A DNA stretch of 64,000 nt from contig NC_052359.1 of assembly GCF_009727055.1 (NCBI RefSeq), forward strand, positions 20,228,215 to 20,292,214. The letters run 5' to 3'. The notes beneath the pieces were generated by a model, which saw only the letters and a list, made by a program, of their open reading frames with translations, had not been told where the DNA came from and searched no databases. Made by a program: the position numbers and the translations under genes. Shown here one piece after another: positions 33,484 to 45,449 of the stretch; position 1 is the stretch's first letter, and each line of letters begins with the position of its first letter. This DNA comes from Benincasa hispida (lineage: Eukaryota > Streptophyta > Magnoliopsida > Cucurbitales > Cucurbitaceae).

Positions 33484-35797
33484 GGTTGCTAATATTCCAA
33501 CTTAATTGATGCAAAGAATTGCATATGCATTCGCGGTGGGTGCAACATATCTACTCTATGTTTAATTGTTAACCTGTTGCTAGATGTGCAAATTAATGGA
33601 GCTTTCTGGGATGAAACCTCGATCTGATTAATTCTTTTACATTTTTTGTTAATTGTAAAGCCACCTGCGTTTTTTGTCATAATTAATTGTTATCGAGTCT
33701 GTAATTCAAAGTTAGTTTGAGTCTTAAGTCATTCATGAAGAAGTTCGAAGAAAGAGTTGCTATTCTTCGAGGAAGAAGACGATCAAGAGTTGATCGGGTC
33801 ATGTAGACGATGGGGTAAGCGATCGCTGAGTATCGAATGCTTGGGTGTCGTTTAACACATGCATGCACTAGATGATCATTTAGCTTAGCAAGCTTCATCA
33901 CTTAGTACCTGACTAAATGATCGTGAAATAATGCACGATAAATCGTTTACCTCTTCACACGTTAAGCGATTGCTTAGACGATAAGGCTTCACAGCCTCGT
34001 TGTCGTCTAAGCGATCAATTAGCATTTTCATGCTATCATCTAGTGTGTGCTAAGCGATCGTTTACCTGTGGTGTTTACTAAACGATGGAGCTTCGCCTAG
34101 CGATTCAAGACCTGGTTCTCCTTTGAACCAGTTTGCTCGAAGAAAAATGTAATAGATAGAATTATTTCATTCCGGTTTTGTAAAGGGTCATCCCGGTCCA
34201 TTAATCTTTGGTTTATTACATAACATGTATGGTTATTTATATGTCATATGTTATGCACATATATTAAATCCCACCTTAGGATTTGCATTGGTCATGCATC
34301 ATCTCTTTGTTGTAAATGTTATAATTTAGAGAAGCATGATTTAATTATTTAAGAGCATGCTCATGTATCATATAATATAAGAGTTATATTTATGCATGCA
34401 TAAAAAGTATTGACATGCATCATCTTTATATTATAATTGTTATAGTATAAAAGGTGTATGGAAAGCATGTTTGCTTGGTTATTACGTGTATATTAAAGTT
34501 ATGTATAGTGATGACCGGACATTGCATGAAGCATGACACATAGATTTCTTTATAAGCGTTATAAACACCTAGTTATGCGCAATGTGTTTTAGTTGTTTCT
34601 TTATAAAGGTTAAAGAGAAATTAGAACTAAAAACCATAAGAAAGACATGCATGCTAACTTAGGTTTAATTCATGGTTTTAAAATGTTTAAAACTTGGATG
34701 ACATAGACCTAAGATCACGGTTCTAATATGATTAGCAACCCTAAGGCTTTAATCTATTAATCAGTTTAATAGGATTAAATTGACTACTAAAAGGTTAAAG
34801 TGTAGCAAATCTATCTATAAGGGACCTTTTGTCTAAGGTGGGTTCTGGCTAGGCTGGGATATTTAAGTTGACGGAAACGTAATACCCCTATCTGGGAACC
34901 TACCTGGAAAGGTGAATTAGATAGATTTGATGCATGCATGCAAGTTAAGGACAGTCCATTAAAGTGTTTAAATGTGACTACTTGAACTTGTTCATATTTC
35001 ATAGACAAAAGTTGTTTATGAACGGACTTAAAAAGAAGACTTAGACTAAAATTAGTAGCCGAATTGTCTAGGTTAATGAACCCCTAGGTAGAAAATTTAG
35101 TGGAGGTACTTAGGGCATTTGTTGTTTCATTTAAACCTTTCACGTTTCTTCTATATATTGTCCACATTGTGAGATCTAACCTCGGCCTCGTGGCACCCTG
35201 GGAGTGTCCTTCTAAAGGATGGTGTTTGGGTAAGTAAATATCAAGGTGGATTGAGAGAGAATTCATAGCAAGTAGGAGCGGGAAGTGCGATAGCATATTC
35301 CATGGTCTCCCTCGTTGGATTGAATAAAGTTTCTATGCATCGCTTCGTGACACCCTGGGAGTGTCCCCCTATAGGATGGTAGTTTTGCGCGTTTCTTTAT
35401 TTGATCTCCTGAAAGAGGATAAGGTTACTTAGTCTCTTGTCCTAATCATCTTCATGCCTACAGTGGGCTCATTAGGGCGGGACTCTGACACCGAAAGCGA
35501 TGGGTCACACTTACGCGAAACTGTTAAAGGTTAACAGTTCTGGACCAAATAAATGGTGGCTGTTAGATTCAGTTCCAAGAGTTGGTTCTACCTAATGGTT
35601 GAAAAGGTCTCATCCCAGTAAAGGGGCATCTGATTACCCCACCAGTGACGTTTGTCCTGCCTTGCTGGGGTATCATTGCAAAATAGAAGTATATTACTTA
35701 GGGTACTTGAAACTGTTTTGCAAAATTAATTGGTCAAAATGTGGTTTAACAAAATATTACAAAAGTTTTGTTTGTTTTTCAGCAACAAGTTTTGAAA
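33484..35797 (+). other. Long untranslated leader of element C
   Basis: About 2.3 kb without a significant frame between primer site and gag. It contains further CGATCG-type motifs (33775-34105) and a direct repeat of about 45 bp built on CACCCTGGGAGTGTCC + AAGGATGGT at 35190-35225 and 35347-35382. Confidence 0.55.
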
Positions 35798-36690
35798 ATG
35801 GCTACAACCACTTTAGCATTGCTTAGCGCCGAGAAACTAACTGGCGATATTTTTTCAATATGGAAACACATGATCACGACAATTTTAATCATTGAGGATC
35901 TCATATTTGCTCTTATGGAGGCCTGTCCTCCTATTCCAACTCCGAATGTCGCTCAAAATGTTCGCGTGGCATACAAGTGATGGACACGGACAAATGAGAA
36001 GTTTCGAGCTTATATCTTGGCAAGTCTTAATGACGTCTTGGCCAAGAAGCATGACCCCATGGTCTCAGCACGTGAGATCATGGAGTCCCTGCAGGGGATG
36101 TTTGGACAACCATTTAAACAACTCAAGCATGAGGCTCTTTAGTATATATTCAACTTCAAAATGGAAGAAGGCACCTCTGTTCGTGAACATGTGCTTAACA
36201 TCACTTAAATATGGCAGAGCTAAATGGGTCTACTATCGATGCGGACAGCCAGGTTAGCATAATCTTGCATTCTTTGCTAGAGAGTTTCCTGCACTTTGTT
36301 AGTAGTGTGATTCTTAACAAAGTGAAATACACCATTACAACTCTCCTCAACGAGTTGCAGACCTACCAATCTTTACTAAAAAGTAAGGAGAGGAAAAAGG
36401 TTGAGGCAAATGTTGCTTCATCTTCAAGGACGTTCCATAAAGGTTCGACCTCAGGAACTAAGTTGCACCTTCTACTTCTAACTCTGCAAAGGGGAAGAAG
36501 AAGAAGGGTGGTAAGGGGAAAGGGAAGGCACCTTTTAATCCGCCACCTGTTGCCTCAAGAAGGTGTCCGCCGCTGGTTGAAAAGGGAAAATGTTTCCACT
36601 ACAATCAGAACGGACACTGGAAGAGGAATTGTCCTCACTGGCTGAAGGAAAGAAGACTGCCAAGGCTAAGGCCAAGGCAGATAAAGGTAA
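35798..36690 (+). pseudogene. Element C gag
   Basis: ATG at 35798 opens MATTTLALLSAEKLTGDIFS and reads a copia gag until TGA at 35978-35980. Frames then shift (36211-36645 is the next long segment). The zinc knuckle near 36588-36640 reads CFHYNQNGHWKRNC, with Tyr in place of the second Cys of C-x2-C-x4-H-x4-C. Gag forms the virus-like particle; this one is truncated after 60 codons. Confidence 0.75.
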
Positions 36691-36699
36691 ATATGATTT

Positions 36700-39015
36700 A
36701 CTTGTACTTAAAACTTGTTTAGTGGAGATTGATGATTCTGTCTGGATAATTGATTCGGGTGCCACTAATCACGTTTGTTCTTTTTTTCAGGGATTAGATC
36801 CTGGCAACAGCTGAAGGCTGGTAAGGTGACGATCCGAGTAGGCACCGGGCACATCGTCTCAACTGTGGTAGTGGGAGGGATCCAATTATCTCTATAGAAT
36901 ATGTTTCTAGTTTTAAATTGATGGAACACGAGACATACGCAGTGGAAAAAGGACCTAATTACACTCTAATTGCTTTTAATTTAAAGGAAAAAACATACAA
37001 TTGAAGGAAAAAACAGTAAATTAGAAAATTACCTTTGAAGCTCTCAAAAACCGCTTTTCCACGTTGAATCTCAACCCGAATTCTTCTGGACCACCCCTAA
37101 AGTTGACCTACTATCCTCTGGACTCAGAACCGGATTGTGGGATCCAGTGGATGAAGAAACTGAGAGAGAAAAAGAGATGGAAAAATAAATGGATCATTGG
37201 GTTGGGTTTTGGGTTATGAATTTTCCTCAAACTAGTGTTTTTTTCAGCCCAAATTTGAAAACAATTTTGGTAAAATTGTCAAAAGTTTTTCATCCATAAT
37301 TAAAAGCCCAATTTATAGAAAAAAGCTATACAACAATTGCATGAAACAAATCCATAAAAACTCAACACCTATTATCCACTATCTTAGTGGGCTTAATGTC
37401 TCCACTATAAGCCAACACCTAGCCCACTATTTTGTTAGTGGAATTATCCAACAAAAGATTGGATTTTCCCACTAACTTTGTTCAAAGGGCAAAATAGTCA
37501 TTTGGTCAAAGTCAAACTTTGCCTGAAAAGTCAATATTTTGACTTTTTATAATTTTTTTCATGTTGACTAATTTTGACCTCCCGAGCATGAATCCGCATT
37601 CATTTTCTCGAAAGTCAAATCATATTTGAATATATGGTCGGTCAAAGTTTGACCATTATTTCCGAGCTTCTGAATATGAACATATTCATATTCTTGATAT
37701 TTAAATCACATTTAAATATTAAAGCTGTATCTCTAAACTGTAAAATCGACCACTATATCACATATACTTGTCGGTTTCTCTCTCTTCACCTAATTCGAAC
37801 AATTCGAATTATTCTATCATACTGTTCTAAGTTTATTCCATATAAGCTAGTAGGGGAACCTAATGGACTTATAGATCATGGGCTCCAACGATCCGAGATT
37901 AACTGGCTAAAACTCTTTTAGACGGAGCTAATCAACATCCGTTAACTAATGGATCATTCCACTATAGTCTCGTAGTTGCACTCCCATCACTATAGATATA
38001 TTTGTGTCCATTTGATATAACCATGATTAGTAAGCTAATCCTTCACAGGTTGTTCGTAAACTCGGCTGGGTCATAAAAACCGTTTTACCCCTAAGACTAC
38101 ATCTTGTTCCTTAAGTTCCACTGATCCTTTAATAAATAATTGGTTTATGGTCCAACCTATAAACCAAACCCCTCTCGAGCCAAGGAGAGGATAGGCCCCT
38201 TATTCAAGACCTGGATTCAGTACTAAAGGGAACAACCTATCTACTATCCATATAACAGGTAGGAGTGAACTCTGTCTTACACCCTATGTTCCTAGCTATC
38301 CATTTGATCTTACCCCTGAAATTGCAGGCTTATTGGGCCAGCGATAATGAGCTGCCCTCACCTATGCAGATCTAAGGATAATTCCGAGTGAACAGGAGTT
38401 TATAGTTAGCTCAGGATTAAGATTAAATTACCTAGGTCATCAATTAACGAAATGGTCAGTTTTATACATAAAATGGCATTTAGAACGTAAAAAGTGACTA
38501 TTTCATGGTTCAGTCTTATGTAAACTCTTCACATAGGATACCCCCACTTTCATGTCTCCACATGAACGATTCAAGATCACATCGTTTGTACTAACTACGA
38601 AGTGGGCCGCATCCATAGTGTCCCCAGAATGGTGCCCAACCTTATTCATATACTATAGACCATTTTGGCTATATATTTGAACTTGATCCACATTTATATC
38701 ACTACATAAAGTTCAAACTACATTAAATAGCCTTAGGACTTTAGTTTATTGGATTCAAGATTACAATTTCAACAACAATTTTATCGATAAAACAGAATAT
38801 GTTTATTAATTTACAAACTACGAGTTTTAGGACATAAAATCCAACATAAATGATGTATATATTATTCCTGAACTTAAGAGGAACCTTATTTCTACAAAGT
38901 GCTTGTTGCAATATAAATATACACTTAAATGTGGATAAAATGTTTATTCATAAAGATGATGTTAATATTTGCACAGCGTATCTAGAAAGTAACTTGAGTT
39001 AGCCATAAGTTCCCT
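36700..39015 (+). pseudogene. Element C protease, split by a solo LTR
   Basis: The active-site stretch VWIIDSGATNHVCS (DSGA at 36752-36763) is intact. The protease continues to 36918 (AGTTTTAAAT) and resumes after the solo LTR at 38847 with a stretch reading LNDVYIIPELKRNLIST, the conserved 'VYxVPxxxRNLIS' block between protease and integrase. Stops are present before and after the inserted LTR. Confidence 0.7.
36919..38846 (-). repeat. Solo LTR, long copia-type family (- orientation), in the protease of element C
   Basis: On the - strand it begins TGTTGGATTTTATGTCC and ends GTGTTCCATCA. The 5-bp target duplication TAAAT is exact (36914-36918 and 38847-38851). At 1928 bp it is the cleanest copy of the family also found at 2979-4851 (+) and about 5005-7743 (-). 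Confidence 0.85.
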
Positions 39016-39089
39016 CCATAACATAGAGTTATTTAAAACTATCGTAACTCAATCTAAACGTCAACGAATTTTTCCAAAAAGAAAATGCC

Positions 39090-39890
39090 TAACTTTGGCA
39101 CCTTCGATTACGGCACATCAATCTCAATAGGATTGAGAGATTGGTGAAGAATGGACTTTTAAGTGAGTTAGAAGAAAATTCTTTACCGGTGTGCGAATCT
39201 TGCCTTGAGGGTAAGATGACTAAAAGACCCTTTACTGGAAAAGGTTATCAAGCCAAAGATCTTCTGTAGTTAGTACATTCTGACTTTTGTGGTCCTATGA
39301 ATGTGCGAGCCCGAGGTGGCTATGAGTATTTTATCAGTTTTACTAATGATTACTCTAGGTATGGGTATGTTTATCTTATGAAACGGAAGTCTGAATCCTT
39401 TGAAAAGTTCAAAGAGTTCAAGGCTGAAATTGAAAACACATTGGATAGACAGATTAAAATACTTCAATTGGATCGAGGTGGAGAGTTTTCGAACTCGACA
39501 TTCCAGGACTATTTGATAGAACATGGAATCGTTTCCCAACTCTCAGCACCGGGTACACCTTAGCAAAATGGTGTAGTAGAGATGAGAAATAAAACCTTGT
39601 TGGACATGGTTCATTCAATGATGAGTTACGCTTATTTACCAAACTCGTTTTGGGGTTTCGCAATGGAGACTGTGGTATACATTCTCCACTGTGTTCCTTC
39701 TAAGAGTGTTGCGAGAACACCTATAGAGTTGTGGAATGGGCGTAAAGCTAGTTTACATCACTTTCGCATTTGAGGTTGCCTTACACATGTGCTTGAGGCA
39801 AATCCCAAGAAGTTAGAACCACAGTCGAGGTTATGCCTCTTTGTAGTCTACCCCAAAGGTACATAAGGGGGTTATTTTTATGATCTGTCG
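39090..39890 (+). pseudogene. Element C integrase
   Basis: The zinc-binding end (CESCLEGKMTKRPF, about 39195-39235) is followed by a TAG at about 39269. The core then follows: LVHSDFCGPM (first Asp), an 88-aa open segment to 39563 with ISFTNDYSRYGYVYLM and LQLDRGGEFSNSTFQDY (second Asp), a stop at APGTP*QNG, and the GVVE region. Later segments (39582-39773) read SYAYLPNSFWGFAMETVVYI and the C-terminal part. The core is well preserved apart from the stops. Confidence 0.8.
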
Positions 39891-39896
39891 AAAAAT

Positions 39897-41130
39897 AGGG
39901 TGTTTGTTTCCACGAACGCTACTTTCGTGGAGGAGGATCATATTAGGGAGCATAGTACATTTAGTAAAGTCGTGTTGCATGAGCTTTCCAATGAAACTAC
40001 TGAAACTTCAACAAGAGTTGTTGAAGAGCCTACTTCATTAGTAAGAGTTGTTGATAGTAGTTCATCTAGCAGGTCGAATCCACCTCAAGAGTTGAGGGAA
40101 CCTCGACGTAGTGGGAGGGTTATGAACCCACCTATTTACTATCTGGGTTTCATGGAAATCCATGCTATGGTAGCAGATGGCAACGTTAAGGATTCATTGT
40201 CATATCAGAAGGCAATGAAGGATGTAGACCAAGATGAATGGGTCAAGGCCATGGATCTCAAGATGGAGTCGATGTACTTCAACTCAATATGGGATCTTGT
40301 AGATCAACCTGATGGGGTAAGACCTATAGGTGGTAAATCGATCTTCAAGCGCAAACGGGGTGCTGATGGGAAGGTGTAGACCTTCAAGGCTCGACTTGTG
40401 GCAAAGGGTTATATCCAGGTAGATGGAGTCGACTATGAGGAGACTTTCTCGCCTATTGCCATGTTAAAGTCGATCTGCATCCTCATGTCCATTATAGCTT
40501 ATTATAATTATGAGATCTAGCAAATGGACGTCAAGACGGCATTTCTAAATGACAATCTTAAGGAGACCATTTATATGGTGCAACCCGAGAGATTCATAAC
40601 CCAAGGTCAAGAGCAAAAAATTTGCAAGCTGAATCGGTCCATTTATGGGCTGAAACAAGCGTCTAGATCTTAGAACATACGGTTTGATACTGCGATCAAG
40701 TTGTATGGCTTTGACCAGAACGTTGATGAACCTTGTGTCTACAAGAAGATCATCAACGCTTCAATAGTTTTTTTAGTGTTGTATATAGACGATATACTAC
40801 TCATTGAAAATGATGTAGGTCTACTGACTGCAGTTAAGAACTGGCAAGCGACCAAATTCCAAATGAAAGATTTGGGAAAGGGTCAGTTTGTTCTGGGTAC
40901 ACAGATCTTTTGGGATCGTAAGAACAAAGTGATAGCACTGACTTAGGCATCGTACATTGACAAGATGTTGCTCAAGTACTCGATGTAGGACTCCAAGAGG
41001 GGCCTACTACCATTCAGGCATGGAGTCACTTTGTCTAAGGACATGTGTCCTAAGACGCCTCAAGAGGTTGCAGAGATGAAATGGGTCCCATATGCGTCTG
41101 CTGTTGACAGATTGATGTACACGATGCTCT
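39897..41130 (+). pseudogene. Element C integrase tail and reverse transcriptase
   Basis: The 159-aa segment 39900-40379 includes LREPRRSGRVMNPP and DQDEWVKAMDLKMESMY, leading into IGGKSIFKRKRGADGKV, then a TAG. RT continues: [45 protein letters not shown], then 40701-40946 with FLVLYIDDILLIEND. The catalytic YIDD (40782-40793) is intact. Four or more in-frame stops separate the segments. Confidence 0.8.
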
Positions 41131-41760
41131 GTACTCAACCAAACATCTGCTACGTTATGGGCATAGTCAGTAGGTATCAGTCTAACTTAGGTCAGGGCCA
41201 CTGAACCATAGTAAAGAACATCCTCAAGTATCTTCGGAGAACGAGGGACCATATGCTCGTGTATGGATTTAGGGATTTGATCCTTACTAAATACATGAAT
41301 TCTAACTTTTAGACTGATAGAGACTCTCACAAGAACACTTCAGGTTCAATCTTTACTCTTAACGAAGGAGTTATAGTGTGGTGAAGCACTAAGCAAAGGT
41401 GCATCGCCGGCTCCACTATGGTGGCGGAATATGTAGTGGCTTCCGAAGCTGCTAAGAAGGTAGTCTGGCTCAAGAAGTTCTTGACAGAACTGAAAGTTGT
41501 TTTAGATATGTCCAGGCCCATTACACTCTATTGTGGCAATAGCGGGGCTGTAGCGAACTCCAAGGAGCCTAAGAGTCACAGGTGCGACAAAACATATAGA
41601 GTGGAAGTATCATCTGATCCGAGGGGACGTGATCGTCACGAAGATCACTTCGGAACACAATGTTGCTGACCCATTTACGAAGGCTTTCACGGCTACAATG
41701 TTTGAAGGTTACCTTCAGAGCTTGGGTCCATAGGATCGCCCACGGTTAGACTAGGAAAAG
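41130..41760 (+). pseudogene. Element C RNase H and 3' end of pol
   Basis: Segments read TQPNICYVMGIVSRYQSN, then 41418-41669 with VAEYVVASEAAKKVVWLKKF and LYCGNSGAVANSKEPKSH. The family usually has Asp in place of the Gly in YCGNSG. It ends with DPFTKAFTATMFEGYLQSLG. It would remove the RNA template; the copy is broken by stops and the probable active-site change. Confidence 0.7.
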
Positions 41761-41839
41761 TGGGAGATTTTCTTGTACTCGGCTTTTATGCCCTAGTTTA
41801 TTGCTTTGTACTAGTTTTTGTACACCCCACTTCGCTTTA

Positions 41840-41854
41840 GGACAAGTGAGAGAT
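41840..41854 (+). promoter_or_regulatory. Polypurine tract of element C
   Basis: GGACAAGTGAGAGAT directly precedes the 3' LTR (TGTTGG at 41855), the usual plus-strand priming site. Confidence 0.7.
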
Positions 41855-43926
41855 TGTTGGAGTTGATACCCTAAAGTCTCGTGTCCTGTAGTTTGTATGA
41901 ATGCTTGTGATGTATAATATATGATATTTTACTTCACTTCTTGATTTTGTTCAGTTGAATGTTTTATTTGCTTTACCACAAACTAATATACCTAAAATCC
42001 CTGGTTATCTTTATGTAACTTAAGCATGTATATATTGACATACAAGTAGATCATGTCTTAAGTGATAACCAAAATGGTCTGTAGTATATGAATATAGAAG
42101 GGAAACCTTATCCTAGTAACGCTACGGATGTGGTCCACTTTGTGGAATGGTCATAAGTGTTGTGACTTGTCACAGATGGTCTGATCTTGATCATTCGTGT
42201 AGGGGACATGCAAGCGGGGGCGTCCTCTAAAGAGTTTATATAAGATCTAACCACAAAGTGTTAATGTCTCGTTATATAACACCGTTCATAACAGAGACTT
42301 CACTTTATTAGGATGACCATAGGTAAAATGACCTCAATCCTGAGTGAGTTGGGATCTCCTACTATTGAAGGCGGTTCTTTGATTTGCATGGGTGCGAATG
42401 GCCATGTCTCTGACTTAAACCTACCACTTTGGGGATTCGTCTGCTTTAGGAGCTGGAAACTGAGTTACACAAGATGGAATTCACTTTTTCCCCGATGCAG
42501 GTGCAAGTAGATAGATAGCTCTGTTAAGGGCTAATTCGAGGGCATGAATGATGTAGCGCCACACATCTTCTCTTTGCCCAAGAGGTGTTCACACATAGTT
42601 GGACTATGTTGTATTATTCATTAGAGGAATCAGTGGTACTTAAGGAGTAAGATGTAACTATAGGGGCAAAATGATAAATTAGCCCAGCTGTACTTACGAG
42701 CATCTATGAAGGGTCGTCGTACTCATGATTGGTTATATTCGATGGACACAAAAATATATTTGGGTAAGAAAAGTTCAGTTGTTGGTCTTTAGTGGAATGC
42801 CTTGCAGTTAACGGATGGTGGATCTCATGGCTAAAGAGTTTAGTCAGTTATTCACGTACCGTTGAAGCTTCGAGCTATAGGTTCATAAGGTCCCTTGGTA
42901 GCTTGGATAAAATTGAGAATCAATTTTTGGGTCAGTTTGAAATGTTCAAATTGAAAAGAGGGAGTTCGATTATATATGATATAATTTAACTAGTTAATTA
43001 TATATGATATGATTAACTAAATGTATGAGATACATTATTTTGGAGGAAAATAGATATAAATATGATTTATATCAAGTAGAGGAGAAAATACTATAGTAGA
43101 TATATTATATGAAACTATAGGTTAAGAATATAATATAATTATATTCATTATTTAATTAATTAGGCGGTTATGAGATAATTGGCTGAGAATTTCTCCAGAA
43201 TCATGCGAAAGTGGGAAGTTTGAATTCAGTTCTTGTAATTGAAAAAGAAAATGAAAATTGTTTTCATTTTGTAAGACATGCAAAAAAATCGCTCACAGTA
43301 TGAATCCATACGATCACTTAGTGTTGAGAGCCTATGCGGTAGTGCCCATTGTCCTAAACAATCGCACACCCGCACACTAAACGATCACCCACAATTTCTA
43401 AACGATCGCTTAGCATGCCGAGCGGACCTAAACGAGCTAAACATACACAATTGTGTGCCTTTTTCTAAATGACAGGCACCGACTATAGGATAGTCTTCTA
43501 CTATCTCCCACTTTCTTGTTCGTACTACACGATCATCTTTTCCTCCTCCCTCTACCAATTCCATCAAAGTTCACCCTTTGGATTCTCACTCCAAGAATAT
43601 TGAGGGCTTTGAGTGGTGGTGGCGTCCCCGGTTGCTATTGGTTCGTGAGCTACTAATCGTGTAGATGACCGTGGTGCTGTTAGGCGACTGTTTGCTAAGC
43701 AATAAGAAGCATAGAGGAATTCATTTCCGCTGGACTAACTTCGATTGAAGATAGTCTTCAGCTGGTACGTTTACTTAGTTTTTTATATTTTATTTGTTAA
43801 AGCATGCTAGTAATTAGTGTTATAATGCATATCTATTTATTAGAATGTATATTTGGTAATTCTGTCACAATGAAATCGGAAAGATCCACTTCCGCTCATG
43901 GATTCTCTTGTATTAGAGATCCTTCA
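41855..43926 (+). repeat. 3' LTR of element C
   Basis: TGTTGGAGTTGATACCC ... GATCCTTCA, 2072 bp, TG...CA ends, followed by TSD GTTGC. It is undisturbed, unlike the 5' LTR. It shares short ordered modules with the other long-LTR family (for example CATTAGAGGA then AGTGG.ACTTAAGGA near 42620, and TTTAGTGG near 42790). Confidence 0.85.
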
Positions 43927-44224
43927 GTTGCTACTACCTCTGATGTGGTACCATCCAATCTTTTGAGTATTCAGATCAGTGACCTTCAGGACTTGCTGAA
44001 ACAAGTGTTATCTTCCAATTCTCCTGCCTTTGCTATCACACCAGGTACATCTTAGCTTCTTGATTCATCCTGTTGTAATCACATGACCTCGAATATGGCC
44101 TTGTTGACTTCCTCCACCCCTTTAAAATCCATGCCTCTGGTATATTCTGCTGACGGTAACCACATGCCTATTTCACATATTAGGACTATTAGTACACCGA
44201 GTATTAGCCTATCCATTAGTTATC
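43927..44224 (+). pseudogene. Element D protease segment between C and E
   Basis: It reads VATTSDVVPSNLLSIQISDL, a stop, then LLDSSCCNHMTSNMALLTSS, the copia protease active-site region, with D-S-S where D-S-G is usual. The gag side lies left of element C at 30175 and the integrase side right of element E at 47259. Confidence 0.7.
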
Positions 44225-44891
44225 TGTTAGGATACTGATTCTTGAAAGACGTTATTGACATAACAAGTTGGTTCAATCTTCTGGAATAGCAATTAGATGG
44301 TGAACGAATTCTTTGTTAAACGATATAAGTGAAATAAAGTCTAGACGATCGCTTAACAAATTCCCAATGATCGTTTACAAAACTCTATATAATCGCTTAC
44401 AATCTCTACATGATCGCTGAGTAAAATTAGACGATCGCTCACAAAATACCCCACGATCACTTACATGGTACTACACAATTGCTTACAAAATATTACACTA
44501 TCGCTTATAAAATATTACACGATCGCATAGTAGGTTCTATACAATCGCATACCAAATGTTATACGATCGCCTACCAAATGCTATATGATCGCCTACCAAA
44601 TGCTATATGATCGTTACAAAATGCTACACGATCATTTAGTAGAAGTAGACGATGAGCGACACACACCGATGAATTCTACATGATAGAGACTTCCGAACAC
44701 CCACTCCTGAGAGCTCTCCTTCTTCACTCCTGATATCCAGATTTCACTCATTCCTTTCCGGTTTCTCTCCTCCTTTTAAACCTCAACTTCTCTCAATAGA
44801 ACTGAAAGTAATCCTTAACCAATTCAACAACTTCCCCTTATCTCTTTTATTATTTCTTTTTTGATATTGCAACATAATTAGAAACCTATCA
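44225..44891 (-). repeat. 3' LTR of element E (left), 667 bp
   Basis: Between TSD TTATC and the polypurine tract; + strand TGTTAGGATACTG ... AACCTATCA. It contains a 22-bp minisatellite (44341-44639) with about 14 units. Confidence 0.8.
44341..44639. repeat. 22-bp CGATCG minisatellite in the left LTR of element E
   Basis: About 14 tandem units of the form AAAATATTACACGATCGC + ATAG with strong conservation of the CGATCGC(T)TA core. The right LTR has about 12 units (46749-47002); the two-unit difference accounts for the 45-bp length difference between the LTRs. Confidence 0.8.
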
Positions 44892-44912
44892 TTACCTTCC
44901 CCATCCACTTTT
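44892..44912 (-). promoter_or_regulatory. Polypurine tract of element E
   Basis: The - strand reads GTGGATGGGGAAGGTAA immediately before the LTR start TGATAGG. Confidence 0.6.
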
Positions 44913-45063
44913 ACCTTGTCCTCAAGGTAAATTTCTATTTGTCCAACTACCTTCTTAGCAGTCTTCTTCATTTTCTTTTAAGCCGCCCTCAAATGCTTCT
45001 GAAGTACTCACAGAGTAGCATCCCATGTTTTCATCGTACATTTTAGACTAACCTCTGGCTTTG

Positions 45064-45435
45064 TCAGACTTGGATTCTCTTGCAGAGTAATCTTCCGATC
45101 CTTATGAACAAATGATATGTTAGGTTCTGCCAATCTACCTTAGTTTTTCCCAAAGAATGAAGCCATTGCATCCCCAAAATCCCATCAACACTTCCAAACT
45201 CCAATGGTAAGACACTATCACACACTCTCCAATCTCCCAGCCTCATTTCCACATTTTCACATATTCCTTTTCCTCGCAAAGCAGTTCCTAATCCCAAAAC
45301 TATTATGTAATTGGTTGCGTCTGTGATGTCCAACTGCAGACGATTCGCTAGACCCTCTGATATGAAGTTATATGTAGCTCCATAGTCTATCAACACCACC
45401 ATCGATTCTTCTTTGATATCCCCTTTAATCTTCAT
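45064..45435 (-). pseudogene. Element E retropepsin (Ty3/gypsy type)
   Basis: The 123-aa segment contains VVLIDYGATYNFISE, the retropepsin active site with D-Y-G in place of the usual D-S/T/C-G, then GLGTALRGKGICENVEM and LEFGSVDGILGMQWLHSLG, the 'ILGMxWL' flap-side block typical of Ty3/gypsy plant elements. It ends WQNLTYHL. RT would normally follow but does not. Confidence 0.75.
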
Positions 45436-45449
45436 TGTCTATAGGTTCG

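Larger units (their letters stand above)
30176..43926 (+). mobile_element. Ty1/copia element C (+ strand), full-length, nested in D
   Basis: It has two LTRs (30176-33467 and 41855-43926), a perfect Met-tRNA primer-binding site, a leader of about 2.3 kb, gag, protease, integrase, RT, RNase H and a polypurine tract. The target duplication is GTTAC (30171-30175) / GTTGC (43927-43931). Two solo LTRs inserted later (30728-32409 and 36919-38846) inflate it. It is the best preserved retroelement here but has in-frame stops in gag, integrase and RT. Confidence 0.85.

Noticed and set aside
44341..44639. Regularly spaced short repeats that could suggest a CRISPR array
   Set aside because: It is a plain 22-bp tandem minisatellite without unique spacers, inside the LTR of a plant retroelement.
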